Origin: Methanoregulaceae archaeon
GTDB taxonomy: Archaea > Halobacteriota > Methanomicrobia > Methanomicrobiales > Methanospirillaceae
Length of the DNA stretch: 51,166 nucleotides
Reading direction: 5' to 3'
NCBI GenBank assembly: GCA_015660885.1
Contig: JACTUB010000019.1
Location: forward strand, 1-51,166
Part shown: positions 43,124 through 51,166 of the stretch, one piece after another
Position numbering within the stretch: the first letter of the stretch is position 1
How the letters are laid out: every line of letters begins with the position of its first letter
Position numbers and translations under genes: made by a program
The notes under the pieces: model-generated
What the model was told of the DNA's origin: nothing
Seen by the model: only the letters and a program-made list of their open reading frames with translations
The model's database searches: none

Positions 43124-43603
43124 ATGGATATAACTGCCCTAGCCACAGATTATATCATTCCGGTTGTCGCTGTTACAGGGCTTGCGCTGTCCTTGTATAA
43201 CACTTACCGCCACTGGAAGGAATATCGCCCGAATACATCTCTAGAATTTTCATACCAAGAATCCGTGTTTGATCCGAGAATTGGAGACATACCCCTTCAA
43301 TGCTATATTCTTCTTGTAAAAAATCTCGGAAATGTAAATATAATCATTGATTTTGTTGGGGTTAGATGGAAAAATAAGGAGTACAAAAGGGATTTCTTTG
43401 GTAGTACCCTAACTGAAGAATATCAAGATTTTCCTTACAAATTATCACCGGGATCCACTCTCTCCGTTGAATTTCCCAGAAAGGAGATTGAAAAGAATAT
43501 TTCAAAAACTGGTTTGTCAGGTTCGGTTAAAATAACCGGATTTGTTAGTGATGGTAGTGGGAAACGTTACTCAAGCCTCCCTATTGTGATTGATATAAAA
43601 TAG
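43124..43603 (+). CDS. Membrane-anchored beta-rich protein, unknown
   Basis: 159 residues with one N-terminal hydrophobic helix (YIIPVVAVTGLALSLYNTY, about 10-28), a basic stop (RHWKEYR) and then a beta-rich domain (CYILLVKNLGNVNIIIDFVG). Positive residues after the helix suggest the domain lies in the cytoplasm. Last cargo gene of element 2. Such one-helix proteins occur in accessory islands, but no function is known. Confidence 0.55.
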   Translation: MDITALATDYIIPVVAVTGLALSLYNTYRHWKEYRPNTSLEFSYQESVFDPRIGDIPLQCYILLVKNLGNVNIIIDFVGVRWKNKEYKRDFFGSTLTEEYQDFPYKLSPGSTLSVEFPRKEIEKNISKTGLSGSVKITGFVSDGSGKRYSSLPIVIDIK

Positions 43604-43687
43604 ACTGTGCTCAAACAACCTCCACTTATCACCAACCGCCAGCCTATACGATCAATGCGCGAGGCACATGTAAACCAAGTCGGTTTA

Positions 43688-43748
43688 AAGTCCCGCCACC
43701 TATCACCAATTTTTGAAAGTCCTGAAGTCCCGTGATCCTATCAGAACC
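43688..43748 (-). repeat. Element 2 right end: inner and outer repeats
   Basis: Outer repeat (complement of 43725-43748) is identical over 24 bases to the left end. Inner repeat (complement of 43688-43705) is TGATAGGTGGCGGGACTT, 38 bp inward. A further copy of the element 1 type (ACTTATCACCAACCGC) lies at 43624-43639, also found at 35891-35906. Confidence 0.85.
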
Positions 43749-43756
43749 CTTTTAGA
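43749..43756. repeat. 8-bp direct repeat CTTTTAGA, right copy
   Basis: Third copy of the 8-mer, directly after the element 2 right end and five bases before the thermosome TATA element. Confidence 0.8.
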
Positions 43757-43760
43757 TAAC

Positions 43761-43797
43761 GTTTATATAGAACCACAAACCAATTTTAGTGCTAAAA
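43761..43797 (+). promoter_or_regulatory. Thermosome promoter with palindrome at the start site
   Basis: TTTATATAG (about 43762-43770) is the TATA box. About 25 bp on, at the expected start site, lies the 14-bp palindrome TTTTAGTGCTAAAA (43784-43797), a plausible operator for a heat-shock repressor. The mobile island ends just upstream, so the BRE region directly abuts island DNA. Confidence 0.55.
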
Positions 43798-43808
43798 GTG
43801 GTGATTTT

Positions 43809-45473
43809 ATGTCACAGCAACTTGGAGGACAGCAGATACTTATTCTTAAAGAAGGCAGCACCCGCACCCGGGGCCGCGACGCTCAGGGTATGAACATCAC
43901 CGCCGCAAAGGCAGTGGCAAGTGCAGTCAGGACCACACTCGGTCCCAAGGGAATGGACAAAATGCTCGTCGACACAATCGGCGATGTCGTAATCACGAAT
44001 GATGGTGTCACGATCCTCAAGGAAATGGACATCGAGCATCCGGCCGCAAAGATGATGGTTGAGGTTGCCAAGACCCAGGATGATGAGGTCGGAGATGGTA
44101 CCACCACAGCGGTCGTCATTGCCGGTGAGCTTCTCAAGAAGGCAGAGGATCTTCTGGAACAGGACGTCCACCCGACGATCATTGCCGCAGGATACCGACA
44201 GGCTGCCGAGAAGGCACAGGCAATCTTAAAGGAAATCGCGTTCGATGTGAAAGCGACCGATAAGGCGATGCTGAAAAATATCGCGAGCACCGCGATGACC
44301 GGCAAAGGAGCCGAAGCATCCAAGGACAAACTGTGCGAACTTGTTGTCAAGGCAGTGACCATGGTCACTGATGCAGATGGCACCGTAGACATCGAGAATA
44401 TCAAGGTCGAGAAAAAGAGCGGTGGAAGCATTGAGGACTCGGAGATCGTTGAGGGCGTACTCATTGATAAGGAAAGAGTTCACCCTTCGATGCCAAAGAA
44501 AGTCACCAATGCAAAGATCCTTTTACTCAACGCCGCAGTCGAATTCAAGAAGACCGAAGTTGATGCAGAGATCAACATCACCAGTCCTGACCAGCTCCAG
44601 GCATTCCTTGATGAGGAAGAGCGGATGGTCAGAGGTATTGTTGACAAGATTGTCGCAAGCGGGGCAAACGTCCTCTTCTGCCAGAAAGGTATCGACGACA
44701 TTGCCCAGCACTACCTTGCAAAGGCAGGCATCTTTGCAACCCGCCGGGTTAAGAAGAGCGACATGGAAAAGCTCGCCCGTGCAACCGGTGCCAGTCTCGT
44801 CTCATCAATTGACGCGATCGGCAAGGAAGAACTCGGTAAGGCAGGACTCGTTGAGGAACGCAAGGTTTCCGGCGAAGAGATGACCTTTGTTGAGCAGTGC
44901 AAGAACCCCAAGGCCGTATCAATTATCATCAAGGGTGGCACTGAACATGTCGTTGACGAACTCGAACGTGCAATCCACGATGCACTCCGCGTTGTTGGTG
45001 TTGTTGTTGAAGACAAGAAAGTTGTCGCAGGCGGCGGAGCACCAGAGACAGAACTATCCCTCCGTCTTCGCGAATACGGCACAACTGTTGGTGGCAGGGC
45101 ACAGCTCGCCATTGAAGCATTCGCATCAGCGCTCGAGATCATCCCGCGTACCCTTGCAGAGAATGCGGGACTGGATCCTATCGATATGCTTGTCGAGATT
45201 CGTGCCGCTCACGAAAAGGGTAAAAAAACCTACGGCCTGAATGTGTTCGAGGGCAAGGCAGTCGATATGAAGGCAGCCGGTGTTGTCGAGCCGCTCCGCG
45301 TTAAGACACAGGCGATCTCTTCAGCAGCTGAAGCCGCCATCATGATCCTGCGCATTGACGATGTAATCGCATCATCCAAGAGCCATGCACCCGAAGGCGG
45401 CATGCCCCCCGGTGGCATGGGTGGAATGGGCGGTGGTATGGGCGGTATGCCCCCCGGCATGGGCGACTACTAA
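43809..45473 (+). CDS. Thermosome (group II chaperonin) subunit
   Basis: 554 residues from ATG 43809 ([20 protein letters not shown]); 32 upstream codons in the same frame belong to the promoter and element end. It forms the double-ring ATP-driven folding chamber of the cytosol. ATP-site motifs are visible: [12 protein letters not shown] (about 38-49), GDGTTTAVV (about 94-102) and [12 protein letters not shown] near the end. The C-terminus is a Gly/Met-rich repeat tail ([10 protein letters not shown]), as usual. Codon use and GC content return to those of the core genome here. Confidence 0.96.
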   Translation: MSQQLGGQQILILKEGSTRTRGRDAQGMNITAAKAVASAVRTTLGPKGMDKMLVDTIGDVVITNDGVTILKEMDIEHPAAKMMVEVAKTQDDEVGDGTTTAVVIAGELLKKAEDLLEQDVHPTIIAAGYRQAAEKAQAILKEIAFDVKATDKAMLKNIASTAMTGKGAEASKDKLCELVVKAVTMVTDADGTVDIENIKVEKKSGGSIEDSEIVEGVLIDKERVHPSMPKKVTNAKILLLNAAVEFKKTEVDAEINITSPDQLQAFLDEEERMVRGIVDKIVASGANVLFCQKGIDDIAQHYLAKAGIFATRRVKKSDMEKLARATGASLVSSIDAIGKEELGKAGLVEERKVSGEEMTFVEQCKNPKAVSIIIKGGTEHVVDELERAIHDALRVVGVVVEDKKVVAGGGAPETELSLRLREYGTTVGGRAQLAIEAFASALEIIPRTLAENAGLDPIDMLVEIRAAHEKGKKTYGLNVFEGKAVDMKAAGVVEPLRVKTQAISSAAEAAIMILRIDDVIASSKSHAPEGGMPPGGMGGMGGGMGGMPPGMGDY

Positions 45474-45626
45474 TCCGGAAACAATTTTTTATTGGTATTT
45501 TCATTTTTTGAAACTTTTTTCGTCTCCCGTTGTTCGGGGTTATGCGATTGTTTTATGAGCGGTTCGCATACGAACCCGATCGGTTATAGTAAAAACAGAA
45601 GAGGGGATTTTCCCGTATGCTGCCAT

Positions 45627-46137
45627 TCAGCTTTTACCGGGGATACCTGTAAATGACACGCCTTGTTTTATGATAATCGTGCCGTTCATTTCCGGGTGAT
45701 ACGTGTCCGCGAACTCGTAACTGCCTTCCCGTTGACCAAAAGTGTAGCTCCATTGGGCACCGGGGATGATATCTCCTGAATTAAACATTCCGGTATTATT
45801 CCCGATAGTTTTTACTGACTGGACAGCAGAGTCGTCATTTATCCACGTAATTCCGGTTCCGGGCAGAACGGTCAATGTCCGGGGAACAAAGGTGTTATTA
45901 CGTATATGGATGGTAGTGACCAGCTTAGTCTGCGGTGAGAGGGTTCTTTTTACTGCAGGGGTTACCGTTGTTATAATCATTGTCGGCAGGGGGGGGTCGG
46001 TGCAGCTGTTAATTCGGTCGGAGGAATGGTAGCAGGACTTGTCGTCTCTGTGACGGTGAAGTGCTCTGCCTGCCGGGTGCACCCCGTGAACTCGGTAAAA
46101 GCAATACAAAAATAATCAAGGCAAAATACTTCTTCAT
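45627..46137 (-). pseudogene. Cupredoxin-like lipoprotein with two frameshifts
   Basis: The C-terminal ~110 residues are a blue-copper-like domain (IHIRNNTFVPRTLTVLPGTG, then ITWINDDSAVQSV, YTFGQREGSYEFADTYHPEM), although the usual Cys ligand near the end is not seen. Upstream, the natural start seems to be MKKYFALIIFVLL at 46137, but it must shift frame near CTTTTA to reach a lipobox-like FTEFTGC and a Thr/Pro linker. It must shift again at a run of eight G (45989-45996, C on the coding strand) to reach the domain. Either two indels broke the gene, the assembly has errors, or the homopolymer allows phase variation. Confidence 0.6.
45989..45996 (-). repeat. Homopolymer of eight G/C in the cupredoxin gene
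   Basis: A run of eight G on the plus strand at the junction between the Pro/Thr linker frame and the cupredoxin frame. Confidence 0.6.
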
Positions 46138-46386
46138 GAAAGTAAAGGGGAAATCCCTTTAATTAAATTTACTCAGGATTTTTCAGTTATTTCATTCGCT
46201 GCGCCCCGGGAAATCATCGAATGGTTAAAATTCGGGCAATAAAACTCCAGTATGGTGATTATCGAAAAGTATGAAAACAGGCAAAAGGAATCGGGTGTGC
46301 GGTATTTATGCCCGGTACTATGACGTACAGGAGCCGGCGCAGGTCCTGCAACAGATTAATGTACCCATAAGTATCCAGTATTTGCC

Positions 46387-46749
46387 ATGAGCGACCAGTT
46401 TATTTTTACCCGGTATCGTACTGACTGCTACCATTGCAGACAGGTTGCAGACCAGATCATAAAAGCTGTCCCCTACAAGGCTGAAGTCGAATGTGACAAC
46501 TGCGGTGCGACCCGGGTATATATCCCGCGTATCGAGGACGTCACCCAGCCAGGGACATTCACCGTCATCGGGTGCTATGATGTCTGGGCCCTCACTGAGA
46601 GCGCGGAATGCAGAAACTGCCACGTGACCAATCCCCATGATGTAACCATCGGCTGCCGGCATTTTACTGTCCGGTGCCGGAACTGCGGTTTTACGCATTT
46701 CTACAAATTCGATGTCGAGTACATGGCAAAGGATGAACTCAATGTGTGA
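46387..46749 (+). CDS. Zn-ribbon protein, unknown
   Basis: 120 residues with four or more CxxC pairs (CYHC, CDNCG, CRNCH, CRNCG), i.e. probably two zinc ribbons. No catalytic domain is visible. It is alone between the cupredoxin gene (divergent side) and porD (convergent side). Role unknown, possibly nucleic-acid or protein binding. Confidence 0.65.
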   Translation: MSDQFIFTRYRTDCYHCRQVADQIIKAVPYKAEVECDNCGATRVYIPRIEDVTQPGTFTVIGCYDVWALTESAECRNCHVTNPHDVTIGCRHFTVRCRNCGFTHFYKFDVEYMAKDELNV

Positions 46750-46839
46750 CTGGTGAACACTCATTTTGGGTGATATCTCCTCATGCGGTAAAAGCACGGT
46801 AAGATGAAAGGTCGCAAAAAAGGGTGTATGCAGGATTTG

Positions 46840-47094
46840 TTATTTCTCTTCCCGCACCATCTCGATCGCTTTTTTCGGGCATTCGTTCGCGCAGATACCG
46901 CAGCCCTTGCAGAACGTCAGGTCGACGTTGAGATCAGCATCGATCGCAGAGTCCGGGCAATACATCGCACAGAGCCCGCACTGGTTGCATTTCTCTTTAT
47001 CGACGACTGGTTTAAAGACCCGCCATGTTCCGGTCTTTCCGGCTGCTCCTTCTGTCGGTTTGCTTATTGCGAGGCGCTGACGAACCTGACTCAT
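46840..47094 (-). CDS. porD: Pyruvate:ferredoxin oxidoreductase delta subunit
   Basis: 84 residues with two 4Fe-4S motifs, [12 protein letters not shown] (about 37-48) and [12 protein letters not shown] (about 67-78). Passes electrons from the POR core to ferredoxin. ATGA overlap with porG. Last gene of the operon. Confidence 0.93.
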   Translation of the reverse strand: MSQVRQRLAISKPTEGAAGKTGTWRVFKPVVDKEKCNQCGLCAMYCPDSAIDADLNVDLTFCKGCGICANECPKKAIEMVREEK

Positions 47095-47618
47095 GCACTC
47101 ATCTCCCTGTATGCGGTTTCCGCTGCCTTGACATTACGCTCATCGGTAAACATCTCACGGATGGATTTTTTCGCTGAATCGACAGAAATAATACCCATCT
47201 TTGCAAGTGCACCAAGTACGGGTGTATTCAGAATCGGGCTTCCTGCAACCACGAGATTCTCCCGGAGTGCGATGCCGGTCAGGTCTGCGTGACTGGATGA
47301 AAATCCTGCAAACTCTCTTGGATGAGCGCTGTTAATCAGGACTTTCCCGCCTTTTTTCAGTCCATTGAGTACGTCGACGACATCCATGACACTCGCATCG
47401 AGCACCACGACCATGTCAGGTTTTTTTATCTGGCTGTAGATCCTGATCGGGTTATCGTCTATCCGGACGAACGAAACGATCGGTGCGCCCCTGCGCTCAG
47501 CCCCGTAGAACGGGCATGCGGTGGCGTACTTCCCATCATGGATTGCTGAAAGTGCAAGGAGGCGTGCAGCGGTTACTCCTCCCTGCCCGCCCCGTGAATG
47601 GATGCGGATCTCAAACAT
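47091..47618 (-). CDS. porG: Pyruvate:ferredoxin oxidoreductase gamma subunit
   Basis: 175 residues, beginning [20 protein letters not shown], the gamma-subunit signature. In the four-subunit POR, which makes or cleaves pyruvate with acetyl-CoA, CO2 and ferredoxin, this subunit helps bind CoA and assemble the complex. It overlaps porA by 8 bp and porD by 4 bp. Confidence 0.93.
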   Translation of the reverse strand: MFEIRIHSRGGQGGVTAARLLALSAIHDGKYATACPFYGAERRGAPIVSFVRIDDNPIRIYSQIKKPDMVVVLDASVMDVVDVLNGLKKGGKVLINSAHPREFAGFSSSHADLTGIALRENLVVAGSPILNTPVLGALAKMGIISVDSAKKSIREMFTDERNVKAAETAYREMSA

Positions 47619-48723
47619 GGTCGTTCACCCCGAACCAGAACTCTTCGCCAATCCGGCGCTTCCGGATGAAATCCGCAATGTCTTCGTAGGTGACCTCCTG
47701 TCCGCCCAGACCGGCAATCACGCTGAATACATCGGTCTTCTGCTGGGCCTGAATTGATTTTGCGAGAACTCCGCCAAAGCCAAACGAATAGTCGCGGTCT
47801 ATCACGACGATCTCTTTTCCTTTGAGATTGAGTTTCGGGAACGGGCGTAGCCAGCGCAGGCGCATCGAACCAGCCCGGACGCCTTCCCTACGGAGCATGT
47901 CGATGGCGACTTCAGCCTCCTTGCCGAGCGTGCCCATCGATACAATGACCACATCAGCGTCATCGCACTGGTAGTCCTCGGTGAATCCGTACTTCCTGCC
48001 AAAGCGGTTTGCAAAGTCCTTCTCGGTCTCGTCAATTATCTTCACTGAGTCGCGCATTGAGCGCTCGATATCCCACCGGAATTTAAAATGCTGTTCAGGA
48101 CCGGTAAGTCCCCCGTATCCTGCCGGATTTTTCGGATCAATCGCATGGGGAAGGTACATCGGTGGCAGGAAATCACCGGTTTCGACGGTATCAAGCGGCT
48201 GCATGATATGGCTTAAGGAAAAACCGTCAAGGTTCACCATCACCGGCAGCAGTACATCATTGTGCTCTGCAATGCGGAATGCCATCAGCGTCGTATCGTA
48301 GGCTTCCTGAACGGTACTCACGTATACCTGGAGCCAGCCTGTGTCACGCTCCTGCATCGCATCGGTATGCTCGGCCCAGATATTCCAGCCGGGACCGATT
48401 GACCGGTTTACGTTCGCCATGACAACGGGAAGGCGTGCACCTGCTGCCCAGTTCGTCATCTCGTGCATATACAAAAGACCGTGGGAACTTGTCGCGGTGA
48501 ACGTACGTACTCCGGTGATGCTTGCACCGATGCATGCAGCCATCGCCGAATGCTCACTTTCAACCGGGATGTAACGACTCTTAAGTTCACCGCTGGAAAC
48601 AAACTCTGCGATCTGTTCGACAATCTCCGTCTGGGGGGTAATCGGGTAAGCAGCGATGACTGCGGGCTGGATCTGCTTTACTGCTTCTGCGACAGCCTTG
48701 TTACCCGTGGCGATCTTTTTCAT
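47611..48723 (-). CDS. porA: Pyruvate:ferredoxin oxidoreductase alpha subunit
   Basis: 370 residues. AAYPITPQTEIVEQ (about 24-37) and VESEHSAMAACIGAS are classical alpha-subunit motifs, with NVNRSIGPGWNIWAEHTDAM and RDTGWLQ following. Binds pyruvate together with the TPP-bearing beta subunit. Its ATG overlaps the porB stop (ATGA). In methanogens POR mainly makes pyruvate for biosynthesis. Confidence 0.94.
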   Translation of the reverse strand: MKKIATGNKAVAEAVKQIQPAVIAAYPITPQTEIVEQIAEFVSSGELKSRYIPVESEHSAMAACIGASITGVRTFTATSSHGLLYMHEMTNWAAGARLPVVMANVNRSIGPGWNIWAEHTDAMQERDTGWLQVYVSTVQEAYDTTLMAFRIAEHNDVLLPVMVNLDGFSLSHIMQPLDTVETGDFLPPMYLPHAIDPKNPAGYGGLTGPEQHFKFRWDIERSMRDSVKIIDETEKDFANRFGRKYGFTEDYQCDDADVVIVSMGTLGKEAEVAIDMLRREGVRAGSMRLRWLRPFPKLNLKGKEIVVIDRDYSFGFGGVLAKSIQAQQKTDVFSVIAGLGGQEVTYEDIADFIRKRRIGEEFWFGVNDHV

Positions 48724-49625
48724 TCTTCCGCCTCCTCGGCAGACAATTTCTTTATATTTTTTACCAGGTGCTGCCTGAGTGTTTCAAAGGTCTTTGCATC
48801 AATACCCTTAAACCGCCCCTGGGGTGCAAGATATTCTTCGAGCGGGACGGGCCGTTTCATTGCTGCTTTTGACTGGGGATTGATGGTAAGTTTCCCGAAC
48901 TCGCGCTCGTAAAGGATCCACATGCCGGATTTTACCGCAAGCTTGCCTATCTCGACCGTTTTTTCCGTGGAGAATCTCCATCCCGGCGGGCAGGGAGCGA
49001 GAACATGAATGAATGAAGGTCCGCGGAAGGTAAGCGCTTTCTGAACTTTTTTGAAGAGATCCTGGGGGTAGGCGGCTGCAGCAGTTGCCATATAGGGCGG
49101 GTTGTGGGCTGCGATTATCGCATCGATGTCCTTCTTCGCATCGATCTTTCCGGTTGGTGTGGTCGTTGTACGGGCGCCCATCGGTGTCGCCCCGGACCGC
49201 TGCATGCCGGTATTGCCATATGCCTCGTTATCGTAGCAGATATAGAGAAAATCAGTGCCACGTTCGAACGCACCGGACATCGACTGGATGCCGATATCCA
49301 GTGTACCGCCATCACCCGCATACACGATTACGTTTGTTTTTTTCCCGGTTGCACGGAACGCGTTTGACATTCCTGATGCGCATGCGGCAGCAGCCGCAAA
49401 GGCGATATTGTACACGGGTATGTTGAATGCAGTGTTCGGGTAGATGCCCTGGATGACACTGGTGCAGCATGCCGGCACGACAAGAACGGTGTCAGGTCCT
49501 GCTGCCTTGAGCACGTACCGGAGTGCGAGCGAATCGCTGCAACCGGCGCACGCTGATGTACACTTCAGCACGTATTCTTCTTGAGGAATTTCTCCGATAG
49601 TATCCAACTCCTGCAGAGATATCAA
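48720..49625 (-). CDS. porB: Pyruvate:ferredoxin oxidoreductase beta subunit
   Basis: About 301 residues. The TPP motif GDGGTLDIG (about 105-113) and the Cys ligands of a 4Fe-4S cluster (CAGC, about 21-24, plus later Cys) are visible. The frame opens with TTG 49625 (MISLQELDTIGE); another TTG at 49607 is possible, and no ATG fits. The transcription order B-A-G-D differs from the G-D-A-B order common in methanogens. All junctions overlap, so one message makes the complex. Confidence 0.92.
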   Translation of the reverse strand: MISLQELDTIGEIPQEEYVLKCTSACAGCSDSLALRYVLKAAGPDTVLVVPACCTSVIQGIYPNTAFNIPVYNIAFAAAAACASGMSNAFRATGKKTNVIVYAGDGGTLDIGIQSMSGAFERGTDFLYICYDNEAYGNTGMQRSGATPMGARTTTTPTGKIDAKKDIDAIIAAHNPPYMATAAAAYPQDLFKKVQKALTFRGPSFIHVLAPCPPGWRFSTEKTVEIGKLAVKSGMWILYEREFGKLTINPQSKAAMKRPVPLEEYLAPQGRFKGIDAKTFETLRQHLVKNIKKLSAEEAEE

Positions 49626-50260
49626 ATGGATGGGCAGACGCGAAAAGAGATCGCGAAACTGTTAGTATTTATTGTTCCCGTTCATAAAAAAAGTATCATA
49701 TTCCCGACTACGGGGTTATGCACACCTATCAACTATACCTCATACTTTCACACCGCCCGGTCATGCGTTTAAAGGCACATTGTTTCAACAAGGTATATGG
49801 GGGGACGAAAACCCCTGAGAAGAACAAGGTGCCGGATCAACCAGCGCTGTAATTCCCCGCTCCTCCCACCCTCTCCAAAACCTTAGGGAAACAAAAAAAC
49901 TCTTTCAATTATCCTCTTCTCTTTTTGCTTTTTTCTTCTACCTCAGATATATCGGTGCGTCCTGTTACCTATTATACTATATTTTATTTACTCTATTTTA
50001 TCCTCTTATGATACGGAACCTCATGTATTTTCCGTCGATGCATCTCTCAACGTCATTACTGAAGTATGCAAGGACAGGCAGGTCAGATTGAAGGGGTTAG
50101 GTTGAGGGTCTCATGTCGCAGGAGTTCCCGGGTTCGAATCCCTTCTCATATCATTGATCCGATTTCCTTTACCGTTTTTCCGGTATGATATAATAAAGAA
50201 TATCCGGTTTTTGGAATAAAAAGGATAGTCGTTCCCGGGAATGCCAAGTCATAATTTGGA
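49626..50260. other. Intergenic region between porB and the pilin genes
   Basis: 635 bp without a convincing protein gene. It must hold the porB promoter on its left side. A degenerate tRNA-Leu is found at 50064-50151. Between about 49780 and 50060 I see only pyrimidine-rich sequence with no clear feature. Confidence 0.5.
50064..50151 (+). pseudogene. Degenerate tRNA-Leu (anticodon GAG)
   Basis: The stretch GGTTAGGTTGAGGGTCT, a long variable arm (ATGTCGCAGGAGTTCC) and GGGTTCGAATCCC line up with archaeal tRNA-Leu(GAG). The anticodon GAG is at 50104-50106 in a 7-base loop, and a D-arm-like GGTCAGATTGAAGG precedes it. The anticodon stem has one mismatch, the T-stem two, and the acceptor pairs only over about five bases, so it is probably not functional. 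Confidence 0.5.
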
Positions 50261-50310
50261 ATGAGATTTGTATTTACGCTTCAAAAATTGAACTTAACTC
50301 AAAAGAAATA

Positions 50311-50367
50311 TTTATATACAAACAAACTACATAAAACAGTATACATTGTCATGCCCACCGTGGGCAT
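50311..50367 (+). promoter_or_regulatory. Pilin promoter and leader hairpin
   Basis: TTTATATACA (50311-50320) is a good TATA box. About 35 bp on, the leader contains ATGCCCACCGTGGGCAT (50351-50367), a perfect 8-bp inverted repeat around one base. It may be an operator or an RNA hairpin near the start of the message. Confidence 0.5.
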
Positions 50368-50389
50368 TGTAAAAAGGTGTTTGAAAATT

Positions 50390-50809
50390 ATGGTTACAAG
50401 AAAGAATGATGAAGCAGTATCACCCGTTATCGGTGTGATCCTGATGGTCGCCATAACGGTGATCCTCGCAGCAGTTATCGCTGCATTCGTGTTCGGCATG
50501 TCAGGGAATATCAGCAAGTCGAAGATAGTTGCAGTGACAGCACAACAGCCGGATGCATCTCATATCACCGTCACGTATCAGGGTGGTCAGGATGCTGGGT
50601 CTTTTGTAAGTGGACATGTGATGATTACACCAGGTAACGCTTCAGCTGGTACCATTACTTGGGCTCCTACTGATCAAAATTTAACATCTTCCGTTGGATC
50701 TACTGTTACAGCTACCACAACTGGTGGTTTTGACGGAAAAGACCATGTAGTTGCTACGGGTAGATTCGGGGACGGATCTCAACAGGTTCTTCTCGATACC
50801 TACGTCTAA
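50390..50809 (+). CDS. Archaeal type IV pilin-like protein
   Basis: 139 residues from ATG 50390; the longer frame upstream covers the promoter. The N-terminus MVTRKNDEAVSPVIGVILMV, then hydrophobic to about residue 38, is the class III prepilin signal; cleavage by an EppA/PibD-type peptidase would fall just before or within EAVSP. The remainder is a Thr/Gly-rich beta domain (GSTVTATTTGGFDG). The ribosome binding site is AAGGTG, 11 bases upstream, shared in form with the next gene. Probably a subunit of an adhesion pilus or surface structure. Confidence 0.85.
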   Translation: MVTRKNDEAVSPVIGVILMVAITVILAAVIAAFVFGMSGNISKSKIVAVTAQQPDASHITVTYQGGQDAGSFVSGHVMITPGNASAGTITWAPTDQNLTSSVGSTVTATTTGGFDGKDHVVATGRFGDGSQQVLLDTYV

Positions 50810-51019
50810 ACCTACTCTTTTTTTTGATTTTCTTCTAGCAGTATAGATAAATTCTCATTTTTTATTGATTTTGTCGTTACCTTTTAAATTCTCGTTAAAA
50901 TTCTAATTAACTTGTATTAAAAGAATTAAGAAAAAAGAAAATATTAATATACAAATAAAAAAAATAGGGAATTATAGTCTTATATTCGTCTCGAGCAGAG
51001 TAAAAGGTGTTTCAATACT
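50810..51019. other. Intergenic region with second pilin promoter
   Basis: T-rich run (50815-50870) after the first pilin suits termination. AATATTAATATAC (about 50940-50952) is a TATA-like element for the second pilin, with a leader resembling that of the first (AAAAGGTGTTT before the start). Confidence 0.4.
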
Positions 51020-51166
51020 ATGGTATTTTGGAGAGATGAAGACGCAGTATCTCACGTTACAGGTACAATTTTATTGGTTTTTATTACGGTGATTATTGCC
51101 GCAGTCATCGCTCAGTATGTATTCGGCGTGCCTCAAAATATAGTGAAAACCAAGGTAGTTGCTGTG
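51020..51166 (+). CDS. Second pilin-like protein (C-terminus outside window)
   Basis: 49 residues visible. MVFWRDEDAVSHVTGTILLV and the following hydrophobic segment mirror the first pilin, with the usual VSPV changed to VSHV. The same AAAAGGTGTTT leader precedes it. A tandem duplicate that has diverged; the change at the cleavage region may alter processing. Confidence 0.75.
   Translation, partial: MVFWRDEDAVSHVTGTILLVFITVIIAAVIAQYVFGVPQNIVKTKVVAV

Larger units (their letters stand above)
35950..43748. mobile_element. Element 2: cargo transposon with SWIM-DDE transposase
   Basis: A 7,799-bp unit whose 24-bp terminal inverted repeats (35950-35973; complement of 43725-43748) are identical. 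Inner repeats at 35993-36010 and 43688-43705 are again 38 bp from the outer ones. Ends differ from element 1 after GGTTCTGATA (GGGACTT instead of GGTTGGT), in step with the divergence of the two transposases. Cargo: OB-fold/Rossmann protein plus DUF1848 protein, two small proteins, transposase, AbrB-like protein, HTH gene plus large unknown gene, and a membrane-anchored protein. Confidence 0.8.

Noticed and set aside
24951..43756. Casposon or integrase-type genomic island
   Set aside because: No Cas1, no tyrosine or serine recombinase and no DNA polymerase are visible; the only recombinase-type genes are the two DDE transposases.

Overview
The window looks like a chromosome segment of a methanogenic archaeon of the order Methanomicrobiales (Methanoregula/Methanosphaerula-like). 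This is an inference from the gene set: archaeal mevalonate genes, CTP-type riboflavin kinase with a fused HTH, TiaS, deoxyhypusine synthase, CbiZ, an RPA pair, a thermosome, a POR complex and archaeal pilins. Core genes are moderately GC-rich, often overlap by an ATGA or GTGA junction, and several promoters place the TATA box about 25 bp before the start codon, which suggests leaderless mRNAs.

Layout. 1-2927: a large PKD/TIG surface protein, cut by the window start, and a small lipoprotein. 3082-24947: core metabolism and information genes (hisG, a DUF1015 protein, rimI, HMG-CoA reductase, trm5; the operon HTH regulator - HMG-CoA synthase - thiolase - DUF35 protein; ribK-ribB; RPA and its partner; cbiZ; a small protein carrying a glycyl-radical loop; dys-pyrF; tiaS; a COG1395-type regulator). 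A decayed type IIG restriction gene lies at 19276-21852. 43809-51166: thermosome, a frameshifted cupredoxin lipoprotein, a Zn-ribbon protein, porBAGD, a degenerate tRNA-Leu and two pilin genes.

The most notable part is the AT-rich island 24951-43756 between the regulator gene and the thermosome. It resolves into two tandem transposon-like elements. Element 1 (24959-35941) and element 2 (35950-43748) each begin with GGTTCTGATA and end with its reverse complement. Each has a 24-bp terminal inverted repeat (22/24 identical in element 1, 24/24 in element 2). Every one of the four ends has a second copy of the binding-site-like repeat exactly 38 bp inward. The 8-mer CTTTTAGA sits at the left edge, between the elements and at the right edge. 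Each element carries one gene for a SWIM-zinc-finger DDE transposase, with no inverted repeats of its own, so the simplest reading is that these transposases mobilise the whole 11-kb and 7.8-kb units.

Cargo of element 1: an unrecognised gene plus a PIN-like gene, a Fic AMPylase, a BcgI-like restriction-modification pair, an AbrB-like controller overlapping an SPPY-type DNA methyltransferase, and several small Zn-ribbon or membrane proteins. Cargo of element 2: an OB-fold/Rossmann protein with a DUF1848 protein, two small proteins, an AbrB-like protein, an HTH gene overlapping a large unknown gene, and a membrane-anchored protein. This reads as a mobile defence or toxin-antitoxin island inserted five bases before the thermosome promoter.
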